Positions 11,570-23,022 of a stretch of 64,000 nt of DNA are shown here, one piece after another. Source of the stretch: Trifolium pratense (Eukaryota > Streptophyta > Magnoliopsida > Fabales > Fabaceae); the NCBI RefSeq assembly GCF_020283565.1, contig NC_060060.1, positions 25,420,001 to 25,484,000 of the forward strand, read 5' to 3'. The translations under genes were made by a program, and so were the position numbers. Numbering within the stretch: position 1 is the first letter of the stretch; each line of letters starts with the position of its first letter. The notes under the pieces were generated by a model, which made no database searches, was not told the origin of the DNA, and saw nothing but the letters and a program-made list of their open reading frames with translations.

Positions 11570-11970
11570 GGCTTTGTCTAACATGCACCACTTGATTAAG
11601 TGGTGCATGGTGCACAAGTCTTCGATCTTTTTATAACGAATACGATTTTTACAAAATTCACCGTTGGATAGAAAATTTATATCGTTTAGATCATCCATAA
11701 ATTTTTTAAATTTTTTTAAAATCATTTGATATGTTATTGAGACCCATCAAGATTAACGGTATTGAATAAAAATACATAAACCGTTAATTTTGACGGGTCT
11801 CAATAACATATCAAATGATTTTCAATTTTTTTTAAAAAAATTATGGATGATCTATACAATATAAATTTTCTATTCAACAGTGGATTTTGTAAAATTCGTA
11901 TTCGTTATAGTATTTTCGAAACTTGTGCATGGTGCACAATTTGAGACACTTGTGCACCATAGACTTTGCC
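11570..11970. mobile_element. Mutator-type MITE, near-palindromic, 9-bp TSD
   Basis: 401 bp that fold back on themselves around about 11763. The two halves share words such as ATCATTTGATATGTTATTGA and CCGTTAATTTTGACGGGTCT with their complements. It is flanked by the perfect 9-bp duplication AGTTTGAGA (11561-11569 and 11971-11979). Ends are GGCTTTGTCTA and, on the other strand, GGCAAAGTCTA. No coding capacity. The long hairpin could be a small-RNA source. Confidence 0.82.
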
Positions 11971-12054
11971 AGTTTGAGATGCTTATACAATAACACTGTA
12001 CACTCGGGTATATTTTGATTAATCATTCTTTATTAACTGGATTTTTTTATTTGA

Positions 12055-12560
12055 CAATCACAAACTCCAAATATTTCATTAATCAAAGTAGTCTCAAACC
12101 AAGTAGGTAGTGATTCAAAATAATAGCGACTAGCCAAAGAAATGACCGCTCTAGCAAGCTTATGGGCAACTATGTTCGCTTATCGCTTAGTGAACTTCAC
12201 CTTAAAGTTAGAACCGGAAGACAAAATATTTTGAACATTACATATTATAGAGCTAAATTCGGAAACACCCCTATGATGCTTTTGTGTTGCCTCTACTACT
12301 CTTATGGAATCAGACTCCCAAATGACATGGGTGATGCCTCTTTGCGCCATCTCCTTCATAGCTTCCATATCAATGTCATAGCTTCACCTTCAATTATAGA
12401 GCACCTTCCTTGGGTCCATGATGTTTCCGCTATGACGAATTGACTGATTTGATCACGAACACACCATCCCCTGCTCGTCTTTCCTATCTCACTGCGAAAT
12501 CCCGCATCAACATTGCACTTATCCCATCCGATTGGGGGGTTTTTTGCCACTGCTGTATGT
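12055..12560 (-). pseudogene. Broken RNase H-like fragment of a non-LTR retrotransposon
   Basis: Minus-strand pieces read WDKCNVDAGF, then, after a frame change near 12360, VIWESDSIRVVEATQKHHRGVSE, and after an in-frame stop AHKLARAVISLA-RYYFESLPTWF. These are the conserved landmarks of the plant LINE-associated RNase H domain (RVT_3 type): first Asp in NVDA, ESDS, and the C-terminal AH-LAR motif. At least one frameshift and one stop separate them, and no start or RT part is present. This is a dead fragment. Confidence 0.78.
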
Positions 12561-13087
12561 GTTGCTGCTGTACCTGCATACTATTGTCACTGTTGGTGCG
12601 TACCAGTTGCATCTCACACCATTCGTTCCATAAAACCGATGCTTTAGCCCCCTAAGCTACGCCCCGCTTCTTTCTCACTATTCTAAACGCAATTGTTTCT
12701 AATATTCCATAATACCCAAATCACCATAACAAACAATCCTGCCACCCTTTCATCCTCATTTTTACAAATCTATAATATGTAATAAGCCAGACTTATTTGT
12801 CTTTCTCTCTCCTCTCCTCATTCAACCTCATTCCTCACATTTAATGTTGATATACATATTTATTTTTTATTTCTCCCAAATAGTAGATGTGTTAACTAAA
12901 TTATTTTCACAATTATGATTTGAAAAATAACACACACATATATTTGAAAATTATTGATCAAATATGATTGTTGATCAAATATGATTACTGATTTACAATT
13001 CTGTCAAAACTATATTAAAGAAAATTTAACAATATTAAAGAATTGGATTATACCAAATATAAATTAAGCAACATTCTATATTTATGT
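12561..13087. other. AT-rich spacer, nothing recognised
   Basis: No ORF, repeat pair or RNA gene could be supported. It ends at the first (ATT)n run. Confidence 0.4.
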
Positions 13088-13089
13088 TC

Positions 13090-13136
<47 letters not shown>
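13088..13136. repeat. (ATT)n microsatellite
   Basis: About 16 ATT units. It lies immediately 5' of the first copy of a 322-bp direct repeat; a similar run precedes the second copy at 14897-14944. Confidence 0.95.
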
Positions 13137-13138
<2 letters not shown>

Positions 13139-13457
13139 TTTTATGTTATTATTTTACATCTATAAATAATGAGTCTCCTATAAAGTTTTATTCAACAAAT
13201 TAAATCATGCTGATGCTCACTGCCTCAAGTTCTTCTTCTTGCTTTTTTTTTTGACACATCTCTCTTCTTTTTCATTGTTTCTCATTTTAATTTATATATT
13301 GGCATGAATTTGCATTTTTTAAATTTCAAATATTTCTTTTTCTCAATTATTCTTTCTTTTGTTTCATCATTCTTTTATTCAAATTTTTGTGCAGGTTCAT
13401 TAGCTTTTGGAAAGAAATATTTGATCATATATTAGAATCTTTCTTTAAAGGTTTGTA
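13136..13457 (+). repeat. Direct repeat copy 1 (322 bp, unknown nature)
   Basis: About 98% identical by eye to 14945-15267, in the same orientation. Both start ACCTTTTATGTTATTATTTT right after an (ATT)n run and end TTTCTTTAAAGGTTTGTA. Inside are a TATAAATA at 13161, ATG-CTGATGCTCACTGCCTCAAG, a pyrimidine-rich stretch, TGTGCAG/GTTCATTAGC (acceptor-like) and TTTAAAG/GTTTGT (donor-like). The enclosed 55-bp piece is open in one frame (FISFWKEIFDHILESFFK). It could be a duplicated small transcribed unit, but no family is recognised. Confidence 0.85.
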
Positions 13458-14121
13458 GTCTTTTCTGATAATCTTTATTCTTAATTGTTTTCTCTCTACC
13501 TATACTTCTTTTTTTTTCGGATACCTATATTTTTTTTTACATACATATGTGTTTATAGGTAATATACAGGTGTGTCTTGATCACCTACGTACGAAATTTG
13601 AAAGGAAAGAGGAAGGCAAAAACCATGCTTTCAGAAAAGTGGCGGTCCGAATCTTATTTAACCTTTTGAATAAATTTCTTGATTTTAGGTGTAATGAACA
13701 AATTGACAACCTATCAATTTGACATGTGAATTCGTTGACATCACACTTATAGAGGAAGCATGTATGATTATTTGAAGTAATGGATTAACGAAAATGTGCA
13801 AAAGTTTTGTTTACCTCTGGCATTCTATAAGTCTTGAATGAACTACATCCAATATTTTGTGTAATGTAAAGATTGAAAATGTCTATACTATAATACTTTT
13901 TTATATGACTATACTATAATACTCTTTCTTTCTTTTCTTTTTTTTTATAAATAAGTTCACAATTTAATTTTGTTGGGAGGATTGGAACTATTTCAATAGT
14001 AATGACAAATATAAAACAATATTTAAATTATACATGTGCCCAAAGTTTTTTTTTTACTCAATGTGCCCAAAGTTAAATAGATGCTCTTAGTAAGTTTTTA
14101 TTTTACATGGTTCTTAATAGT

Positions 14122-14180
<59 letters not shown>

Positions 14181-14896
14181 TGCATATTTAAATTATATTT
14201 ATATATTTTATAAAAAAATGTTTATATATTTGACAACAATCAAATATAAAACAATGTACCATAAAAATATACAAAATAATGTGTCATAAGATTATTTGAC
14301 ATATGTATTGAAGAACATCATTGAATTTGTAATTTTGTACCCAAAATATTCACCGAACTATATGAAAAACTTTTAAAAAATAAAGGATAATCTTTATTAT
14401 AGCATATTAGCTGGTAAATGCTATTTCAAAATTGTTTGATTTTTTTCGGTAATATATCAAAAATTCCTGAATATAGAATATTCTTTTATTCTAGAAACAT
14501 TTCAATTTCAATTCAATTATATTTATGTATAGTTTTAATTTAATTTAAAAATGAATAAGGTAATCCATTCCTTCTTAATTTAAGGATTACATTTAATACA
14601 TTAAGGGAAATGAAACCAAAATTATTTCCTTTAATAATATTTTAAACAATAAATTAAAATATATTTATTCCTTAAAATTATCATCAGTTACTAATCAATT
14701 TTAATCTCATCTCATTCATAAATAAAATTAAATATGTCAGATCACATAGTTGTACTACACAAAATTTTATTTAATATTGTGATGCATCTCTAAAACCATC
14801 TTTCATATATCTCTCTATATAAAGGTATATCAATCAATTAATTTTCTACAACAACCACTATTTTAAAATCCCATTGTTGTTATACTTTTTTATTGT
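13458..14896. other. Spacer between the two direct repeats, no gene seen
   Basis: AT-rich with poly-T tracts. It contains a perfect (AT)n microsatellite at about 14125-14177. No protein remnant or paired termini were found, so the pair does not look like LTRs around an element. Confidence 0.45.
14125..14177. repeat. (AT)n microsatellite
   Basis: About 26 uninterrupted AT units. Confidence 0.95.
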
Positions 14897-14898
14897 AC

Positions 14899-14941
<43 letters not shown>

Positions 14942-14944
14942 TAC

Positions 14945-15267
14945 TACCTTTTATGTTATTATTTTACATCTATAAATAATGAGTCTCCTATAAAGTTTTA
15001 TTCAACAAATTAAATCATGTTGATGCTCACTGCCTCAAGTTCTTCTTCTTGCTTTTTTTTTTGACACATCTTTCTTCTTTTTAATTGTTTCTCATTTTAA
15101 TTTATATATTGGCATGAATTTGCATTTTTTAAATTTCAAATATTTCTTTTTCTCAATTATCCTTTCTTTTGTTTCACCATTCTTTTATTCAAATTTTTAT
15201 ACAGGTTCATTAGCTTTTGGAAAGAAATATTTGATCATATATTAGAATCTTTCTTTAAAGGTTTGTA
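14945..15267 (+). repeat. Direct repeat copy 2 (about 323 bp)
   Basis: Second copy of the block at 13136-13457, preceded by an (ATT)n run at about 14897-14940. Differences are a handful of substitutions (for example GTGCAG in copy 1, ATACAG here). The acceptor-like AG and donor-like GGTTTGT are kept. Confidence 0.85.
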
Positions 15268-17696
15268 TTCGCAAAGGTTATAAAACGTTTTGTTGTTCAA
15301 AACCATATGGTCATGTTGTTATATCCTATTTATTTTAATGTAAGATGTTCACTAATATTATGTTTTTTACTAATGAAATAGTAAAATCAAATTATATTGT
15401 GAAGACTAATATGTAAGTGTGGTCTAATATTGATTACCGGACATATAACACCACTAATTTTTCCTTTGGAAACTCTTTGGACATCGGTGCATTTTATAAT
15501 CTGTGCGATACGAAAGTGATTTTTCTTTTATAATGTGAATGTGGTTTATTAGCTTTGCTTCTATGTGACATTAATGTGTCCTACGAATGGATGCGATTAT
15601 TTCTCATTAGATTATATTTTTTATTTGAATTTTTGTTTTGAGTTCGGTTTTAATGTTATTTTTATTTTTATATGGTTGTAGAATAATGATCACAACAATG
15701 AGATTAAAATGGATTAAAGACTTTTGAGACATGTTAGAGGAAAATATAGATAAATTAATGCAGATAAATCTTTTGTTAGAAAATAAAAATTTGTTTTTAT
15801 TCTTCTCTAAGATGATTAACTTAGAATGAATTACTCTTTTTTTTGTAAAAAAAAAAAACAGAATGTTTTATTTCTTTTGTCACAAGATTTACTCTACCGA
15901 ATATTTGAACAAAGAGTAAAATTGAGACCAATTTTGTAATTCAAATACATGTGAATTTTGAATATGATTATAAATTAAAAACACTTAATTATGTCCCATA
16001 ATTTTGACTTGACTTCTCCTACCATAACTTTTTCAACTTAAATAATGGACATTTATTAAAAATTAATCTACAATAAATGACACAATTCTCAATTAATTAT
16101 TCATAATCATGAATTAAAGGAACGAAAATCAGATCTTCTCAATTTTTTTTTGTTTCAAATTGTCAGTTTTTCTATACATAATCAAAATAATCAATGATTT
16201 TTTTTTTTTGACTTCTAATGCAAATTTTTTTAACACTCTGTCAACGTACTAATCATATACTTCTAAATGTCAAACTCTACATGATTCTTAAAAAATAACA
16301 CTACATGATTCTTCTGATTTTTTTTAAGGAAAAAACTATTCAGATGCAATAAGAATATAATAGTGAAATATCCTAAACTTAATAAGTCACGGATAGTTTT
16401 TAATTAGCCAATTCAATTTCAAATTTTAAATGACTTTTGGTAAAAAAGAAATGTAAATGTGTTTTCTAGAAAAAAAATTCAAATGTTATTATACTCCTAA
16501 ATAATTACTTTGATCCTAAATAATTCCGTTAAAAAATATATTCAAATTCATTTTTATATTAACTTTTATTAAAAAGAATTTAAGGTAGACGGGATGATAC
16601 TTAATCTAAGACATGAAACACCTTAGAGTTCAAAGAATAGTTGCAATTTTTTTTTTAATTATGAAATTAAATGTTTCATTAATTCATATAAATTCATATT
16701 TTCAATTTTTGTCAAAAAAGAAATCATATATTCAATTAAATGTGGCAAAAATAGTAGTTTTTTAGGTTTCATTTCATGTTGCTAAGGGTTGTAAAAAAAA
16801 ATTCCATGTTGCTAAGTGTTGATTATACATCTTTTTCAACAAAAAGTGGTTAGTATACTTAAGTATGCAGAAATATTTGGACAAAATCGATGAACCCAAC
16901 AAATCAAATCAAAGTGAAAATTACTCGATCTTTTTTTGCTTTAAGTAAAAAAATTAACTAAACCAAAAAAACTAAACTGAATTTGTTTGTTTTTTTGTTT
17001 TTGATTTTAATTAACCAAGGAAATGCATCAATAAATTTATTAAGCTTACGAATTCCACTTTGACTTTGCCTATGAGGTAACACTCAAACAGTACGAGGCA
17101 ACAACCTAAAATTTATCATTCTCTTTATCATTAAGTTCAACAAAACCATCGTTCTTCTCTTCATGCTTCAAATTATGTATTTCAAGTTCTCTTGAATAGT
17201 TTTCTATCTGTGTTTTCATTTCTTTAAATCCATTGCATCCATCAAGTTCTCTCGAGTACAAGGCCAGATCTAAACCTGACATATTTGTGTGGCAAAAAAA
17301 AACACGTTCACAAATTTCATAATTGAAAAAACATGTTTGATGCTTGCAGTTGCTATCGGCAAGACCAAAGCCAACTTAAGAAGCTTATAAACCATATCAA
17401 ATGTGTTGCACTTATTTGTTTTCACAAGTTTTGCACAAAGATCTTATGTTCTTTTAAGTTTGCAAATTTTGAGTCACATCGAACATAATTCTGAAGCTAA
17501 TGTCAGGATTATAGCTTGAAATTTGAGACCTAATTTCTAGATGTGCTTCCAACAATTCATAATCAACAACTTTAACACTTTCATTGTTTGAGTTGGGTAG
17601 AATTTCAGCATAGTATTAGTGCAGCCTGTAGGATATGAAGTAAGCAAATTATACAATTACAATTTATACAAAATCAGAATTTACATAATTCGTTTA
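15268..17696. other. AT-rich intergenic DNA, nothing recognised
   Basis: No ORF with family similarity on either strand, no paired inverted or direct termini noticed. Several poly(A)/poly(T) tracts only. Confidence 0.4.
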
Positions 17697-17830
17697 GGGC
17701 TTAAATATGCAAAAGGTCCATGTACTTACGGGTCATTTGAGTTTTAGTCCCTGCATTTAAAAAACCTTTCATTTTGTCACTGCACTTTCATTTTATTTTA
17801 AAAAAATAGTTCATAAGCTGAATTTTGTGC
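17697..17830 (+). repeat. One end of a GGCTTAAATAT-type Mutator-like element
   Basis: GGGCTTAAATATGCAAAAGG followed by GTACTTACGGGTCATTTGAG and TTTTAGTCCCTGCA is the same terminal type as the complete element at 35290-37150. The opposite end was not found. Confidence 0.45.
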
Positions 17831-18599
17831 TAATATCAATAACAAGTATCCAGATTTTAAATTCTATTTTTTTCATGTCGTCCTTGAGTCAAAGAGACCA
17901 TTGGTGATTTGATTTCAACAATGATGTGATTTCTAAATCGGTGGAAGGTGTACTTTTGAAAGTGAAGTTGTTGTAAAGAAATGTTTAAGATGTATTTCAG
18001 CTTTTGCGCAACATTATGCCGGCAACATGTTATTACCCAAAGAGATGAATGAAATTCATGTGGATATGTTCTGGTGAATAACTGAGTGGAAATAAGAACA
18101 AAAAAAAATGTCAAGCTTTGGAAGGTACTGAAATATAACATATTTATTAGAAATCACCTCACTAATAAGATTGGCATAGGAAAATGTCAAGTTTTGGAAT
18201 GGAATTCATGTGGATATGTTCTTGGTATTGTTGTGTTTGTATATTTTATTATTGTTGTTATAAGAAAATGACATGTTGTTCAATTTGCTTTGTATATTGT
18301 AGTCAATCGGCTCTGGTTTCATATATGTGTCATTTAATTGCCTTTAGTTATGACAATTCTTAATCTCTTGCCTTTAGTTAACATTCTATATGTGTCATAA
18401 GCCATTCATATAAATTCCTTCAAAAAAAAAAAAAAAGTCATTCATATAAATGACAATAGCTCGAAGATTTTTACCCAAACTCCACTACCAAGACCAATGT
18501 TTAATCTTACCACCGAATCGGTTTCATTTGATTTGTTTCATGATTTTAAGTTTTGTGTTATAATCACTATAACAAAGCTTTATCTTGAATTTTATATGT

Positions 18600-19290
18600 T
18601 TTGTAATATTATACTTATATTGAATATTAACATTCAATATTTGATGTAGAGTAATAAGTCAGAGTAGCAAACAAGTTCTTCAATAGCCAAATTTTTGGCC
18701 AATGTAAGACCTCTATAAACAACATAAAGTTTCGCAAGAATCATGTCAGACAACTCACGAATGAAGCCAGAAAAGTCTGGTAAGTAAAAATATAAATTAT
18801 ATCTGATAAGACCCTCATAACTAGCTCTAATCGGGGAACCTAAACAACTACCGTCAACGTTGAGGACCACACAAGAGAAGTTTTCATTGTTCCATTTGAT
18901 GAACCTGTACCAACGTGATTAGAGGAGAAAAAAGATGTGAAAATCTCGACCAAGCTCTAGATGTTGAAGGATAGTTGATTTAAGGACAAAATTCATTGTT
19001 TGAATAAATTAAATTATGATATCTCCATATACACCAAACACCAGCCGAGAAGGAATTAGTTTAGGGACACATGGAGCCAACCTTGGCCAATCATGTGCGT
19101 CAATTAAAGAGAAGAAAGTCCGGTCATTGAATTCAATGTGGTGCCAAAGGTTTCTAGAGAATGTATAGTCCTGAACACAATGAAGGAAAGTCGTTTCCTG
19201 GAGGCCACATCGAGTAAAAATAGAGGAAGTGTCCAACTTCCGATGATTGAGTAAGGAAAAAGCAAGAACCAAATTATGACAGGCTAACCG
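18600..19290 (-). pseudogene. LINE remnant: zinc-binding and RNase H regions
   Basis: Minus-strand fragments. 19272-19009 reads RKLDTSSIFTRCGLQETTFLHCVQDYTFSRNLW, the C-x-x-C...H-x-x-C end of the LINE reverse transcriptase (zf-RVT). About 18870-18634 reads VLNVDGSCLGSPIRASYEGLIR and GLTLAKNLAIEELVCYSD, an RNase H-like domain. The expected order is kept, but frame breaks and lost sequence separate them, and both lack the rest of the ORF. No TSD found. Confidence 0.75.
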
Positions 19291-19735
19291 TAAGAAAAAG
19301 ATGATATTCGCATATAACTATTTTACTTTAAATAAAATGCAGAAAGTCAAAAGTTTAGAAATAAAAAGATGATTTTCGAATGTAACTACTTTACTTTATT
19401 TTATGTGCGCAGCAAATTTGAATTGTGTTAAATTGTTTTTGTAATAAAAATAAATTTAAATGTATATTGGTCTTCATATTTTCATAAAAGTAAAATTTAG
19501 ATCCCTTATTAAAAAAATGATTTTTTGGCCTTATTTTTTTTTCCCAAAATTTTAGTCATCATTTAATTATTGGCATTTTAATTTTTGAAGTAGCAAAATT
19601 TGTTACACAGATTCTTAAAGACAAAAAAATTTGGTGACTTATTAAACATATATATTAGTGTAATTTATCATTTTTTGTGTTAGATAATTATGAAATTTAA
19701 AATATTAAAATCCTAATTTTTATAGTTACTTTTTA

Positions 19736-19765
19736 ACCCGTGCTTGGCACGGGTCCGTATACTAG
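19736..19765 (+). mobile_element. Helitron 3' end
   Basis: A perfect 8-bp hairpin, ACCCGTGC-TTG-GCACGGGT, is followed 7 bases later by CTAG and then T. A GC-rich hairpin followed by CTRR, inserted before T, is the 3' terminus of plant Helitrons. The element would extend leftwards. A TC-type 5' end and RepHel coding sequence were not found, so this is likely a non-autonomous copy or a solo end. Confidence 0.6.
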
Positions 19766-20104
19766 TATGCATAATGACATCTTTCACCGTATGGTATAGA
19801 TGGATACGTGCCGAAATTATTGCTTCAGCCCAACACTTTGCCATGCTAACATTCTGTTGTTACAACCAAATAAAACATACCTTCAATTAATTGATAATGA
19901 TAATTGATTCATATGAATAATGTCATGGTCACTGAACATTGCTACTTTTGAGTTACTAGTAAGATAAGCTATACTTTTGTTCAAATAAAAAAATTCTTAC
20001 TTGTTGTTAATAGAGATATTATATTAGTTCAACTGTGTTCAGTTTAATTTGTATCAATAAGTTGATATGTGCATCATGTCATATCATCTAATTAAACCTT
20101 TATA

Positions 20105-20408
20105 GTCACGGTCATGACTAGGTAGTGTCTTGATTGCAAATTTGGGTCCTCTTCATTATTACCTTACATTCAAGTGCAAAGAACATCTTACATCTTAAGG
20201 ATTTTTTCTCTCAATCCAAGTATGCTAATGTTCTTCTACGTAAAGCCAACATCACTAATTGCAAACCTATTTCTACACCAGTTACAAGTGTAAAATTGTC
20301 CAAAGCTCAGGGATCTTTACTTGCTCACCCAACACCATACCGCGTCAACTTGTGGGATCTCTTGAGTACCTCTTCAATACTGTCATTGGACCAACTTGTT
20401 ACGAATTG
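20105..20408 (+). pseudogene. Copia reverse-transcriptase/RNase H fragment
   Basis: Across frames the plus strand reads IQVQRTS, then FSQSKYANVLLRKANITNCKPISTPVTS and KLSKAQGSLLAHPTPYR. This matches the region of Copia pol between the RT and RNase H domains (FLSQSKYA-x-x-LL, CKP-STP). Stops and frameshifts are present. It ends where a SINE begins. Confidence 0.8.
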
Positions 20409-20573
20409 CGTTAGTTTATCTAGTGGTGATTGGCGCTGAATTTGGTAGGAATGACCACGAATTGATCCCACAACTGCGATCGGGAGGGGGCAGAAACCAC
20501 TTGATTCTAGAACTGACCCTGAACCACATTAGGCAGTCCAGTGGACCAAATACTGGGGGGAAAAAAAAAAGTT
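20405..20573 (+). mobile_element. SINE, copy 2
   Basis: Same family as 3301-3486: TAGTTTATCTAGTGGTGATT, then CGAATTGATCCCACAACTGC, GGCAGAAACCACTTGAT and an A-rich tail. It abuts and probably interrupts the Copia fragment. No clear TSD. Confidence 0.75.
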
Positions 20574-20849
20574 TTCAAAGAAAAAATGAGTGAAGAACTT
20601 CAAAATAAAAAAGAAAATTATATGTGAGGTCAAAATCATCAAATTGAAAAAATAAAGGGCTAAAAAGTACAACTAAGTAGCCTAGATTAATCAAAGGAAA
20701 TACATCAAAAGTTTCTATTGGCTTTTATTTTACATTTTATAAATTTCTTATAACTATCTTATTTTGCTAAAAAAAAGAATCTTAATTTTATTTTGTTTGC
20801 TTTTGTTTGTTGGAACAGTTGTTTCATTAATTCAACCCTCCTTTACATG

Positions 20850-20990
20850 ATTTTTTTTCGTCATCAGTTTAATTTGATTCGGGATCAGTTCTAATATTAA
20901 GTGGTTTCAAACCTCTACCAATCACAGTTGTGGGATCGAACTGTGGTCTTCTAACCAAATTCAACGTCAATCACCACCGAACCAACTAAC
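20850..20990 (-). mobile_element. SINE, copy 3 (reverse orientation)
   Basis: On the minus strand TTAGTTGGTTCGGTGGTGAT (A box) and CAGTTCGATCCCACAACTG (B box) of the same SINE family, more diverged. Boundaries approximate. Confidence 0.7.
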
Positions 20991-22110
20991 TATAATTTCC
21001 TCTACATGCTTTTTGGATGTGGTATTGATGTTGGCAAAATCTTTCAATTAGTTGGTTATTTTAGCTTTTCTCCAAGTTTTTTTTTTATACATGTGAGGGC
21101 AAAAGCCCGTGCTTTTCTCCAAGTTAGTCATTCAATATTAATCAATAATGGGAAATGTTATAAGTACTTACTCGTAGTAACATCAATTGGAATTGATGGA
21201 AAGAGAAAGCATGTCTAGGGTACAAATATGAATGATTAACAACGAATTTTCTTGACCACCCATTATCACGGGTGGTTTAGTAGGGAAAAAGTTATAGATT
21301 AAGGTAAGTGACTTTTTTTTTAAAATCAAATTAAGGTAAATAACTTAACTTTAAGGTGTGACCATGATATGTGCATTGATATAAGCATTTAGTGAAATGA
21401 TTAATTTTTTTTTTTAAGAATTTAGTGAGAATTTAGCGAAATGATTGACAATTTTATAAAAAAGGAAAATGCAGAAGCTCTTAAGACATTTGTTAAAAAA
21501 ACCTAATATAAAAATATTGTATTAAAAATTGAAAATTATTTTTCTCAATGCAAAACTACTATTTTTAACTTCTTTAACTAGTAAGTAGTAATCTATAAAA
21601 ATCTAAAAAGAAAAAGGAAGATTTAATTTGCCCATTAAAAGATATGTACTATCTATCCCGCTTTTGAGTCCCTGTTACATTTTCTCCTAAACTTTCTCAA
21701 CCCTCAATATAAATTCTAATACATACACTAGAAAAGAGATAGAGTGATTGTGTTCTCATGGCAGATACTTCAGGGCAATGTCGGGTTATTTGAGAGTTTC
21801 CTTGATATAGGTGTTAGACCGAGGTTTATGCTAGGTTTGAATTTAGTTTGATATGATGTTATTTTTGTCGGAGGTTCCTTGGTAGTCGAGAGTTTGGTGG
21901 ATATGTTGAAACTTTTATCCTAAAAATGGTTCTTAGACGAAAATCGTGGTAGCCTCTGCTCTTTATATGAGTGGGAGGTGCAATTTGTCTTGTGTTGGGA
22001 TCAATAGAGGAGTGAGTTGGTGTGTAGTTTGGGTTGCTTGGGCTCCTGTTCGTGCTTCCTATCTCTGAGTTTCCCTCCACTCCAGACTCTGCTCTTCTTT
22101 CCTTTGAAGT
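20991..22110. other. AT-rich spacer, no gene seen
   Basis: No supportable ORF or paired repeat. Sequence near 21850-22110 is somewhat less AT-rich, but no reading frame there resembles a known family. Confidence 0.35.
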
Positions 22111-22114
22111 GGGT

Positions 22115-22235
22115 GTTAGAAGTCCCACATTGGCTAGATATATGATAAATATAGCATTTATAAGTGTAGTGCAAACCTCAACTCTCAAGTTAGTTTTTTT
22201 GGTTGAGTTTAGGTCTCTCAAATTCTAATAGTGGG
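22115..22235 (+). repeat. LTR-like fragment (TGTTAGAAGTCCCACATTGG type)
   Basis: TGTTAGAAGTCCCACATTGG, then TTTATAAGTGTAGTGCAAAC and GGTTGAGTTTAGG: the conserved skeleton of a widespread plant LTR/TRIM-type repeat. A solo fragment, no partner found. Confidence 0.5.
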
Positions 22236-22384
22236 GATGTATTGGGGTACTTTTGCACTTGCTTTTGTGTTGTTTGGTGTTGTAGGGTGCTTTTGTTGTG
22301 TTTCTCTTTAATTGTGTGTTCCTTTTTTTTTTTTTTTTTTTTTTCTGCTGTGCTCGATCTTATTGTTTTGTATAATTCTCTTAT

Positions 22385-22510
22385 TGGTATTTTTTTTTGT
22401 CAAGTAGTCTAATGACTAAAATTTTACTTTTTAAGGCGGATAAGTGAGAGTAACAGGGTTCGAACCTTCGTACTGCATATTATATGTAACGTCTTTATGT
22501 CCTCCAAGAA
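22385..22510 (+). repeat. tRNA-derived SINE (second family)
   Basis: TCAAGTAGTCTAATGACTAA and, about 55 bases on, AACAGGGTTCGAACCTTCG (a good B box). Same family as 606-745. It follows a poly-T tract. Confidence 0.45.
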
Positions 22511-22738
22511 TGTACTTCTAAAATTTGCAGCTAAGGTGAGAGAAAATGCTACTATATATTACATTTTGCAATTGCAACTCAATTTGTATGAGTTATTTCA
22601 ATATAAAGATATCAACACGTATACAATATCTCAATTATAAATATTGATGTGATTTGGGAAAAAGATAAAATATGAATAGTTAATAAAATGAAATTGTAGA
22701 AGTGAGACGTTTATTGGTATCTATCAAAGGTTTATTGG

Positions 22739-23022
22739 ACAAATGCAACATTGACGAGGCTGTACTCGGGTGTTCAAGCTTGGTTGCCTCCGATAGTATT
22801 TTTCGAGATAGTTTTGCGGGTACTTTTGGTTGTTTTGCTAAGAATCTTGGTGTTACCTATGCTTTTTAGGCTGAAATTGTTGAGGTGATGTTAGCTATAA
22901 CGATTGTTAATAGAAAGGGTTGGAATGTACTTTGGATCGACACTAATTCTACTCTAATTACACTTGCTTTTAGAAATCTGTCTTTCATTCCTTGGATCCA
23001 TCATAATCGCTGATTAAATTGT
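22739..23022 (+). pseudogene. LINE-type RNase H fragment
   Basis: Plus-strand reading gives ACSSLVASDSIFRDSFAGTF-like sequence, then CFAKNLGVTYAF, a stop, AEIVEVMLAI, and WNVLWIDTNSTLITLAF. The order of an alternate AE-x-x-A helix and a W-x-D-NS strand fits the RNase H-like domain of plant LINEs. The stop and the lack of flanking RT mark it as a dead piece. Confidence 0.6.

Noticed and set aside
13208..13260. Resemblance of GATGCTCACTGCC to a miR156 star strand
   Set aside because: Only about a dozen bases fit and no complementary miR156 arm lies nearby, so no precursor hairpin is supported.
13136..15267. The two 322-bp repeats as LTRs of a short retrotransposon
   Set aside because: They lack TG...CA ends, no primer-binding site or polypurine tract adjoins them, and no TSD was found.
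21859..22221. 120-codon frame on the minus strand
   Set aside because: No recognisable domain, overlaps an LTR-like repeat at its right end, no supporting codon pattern.
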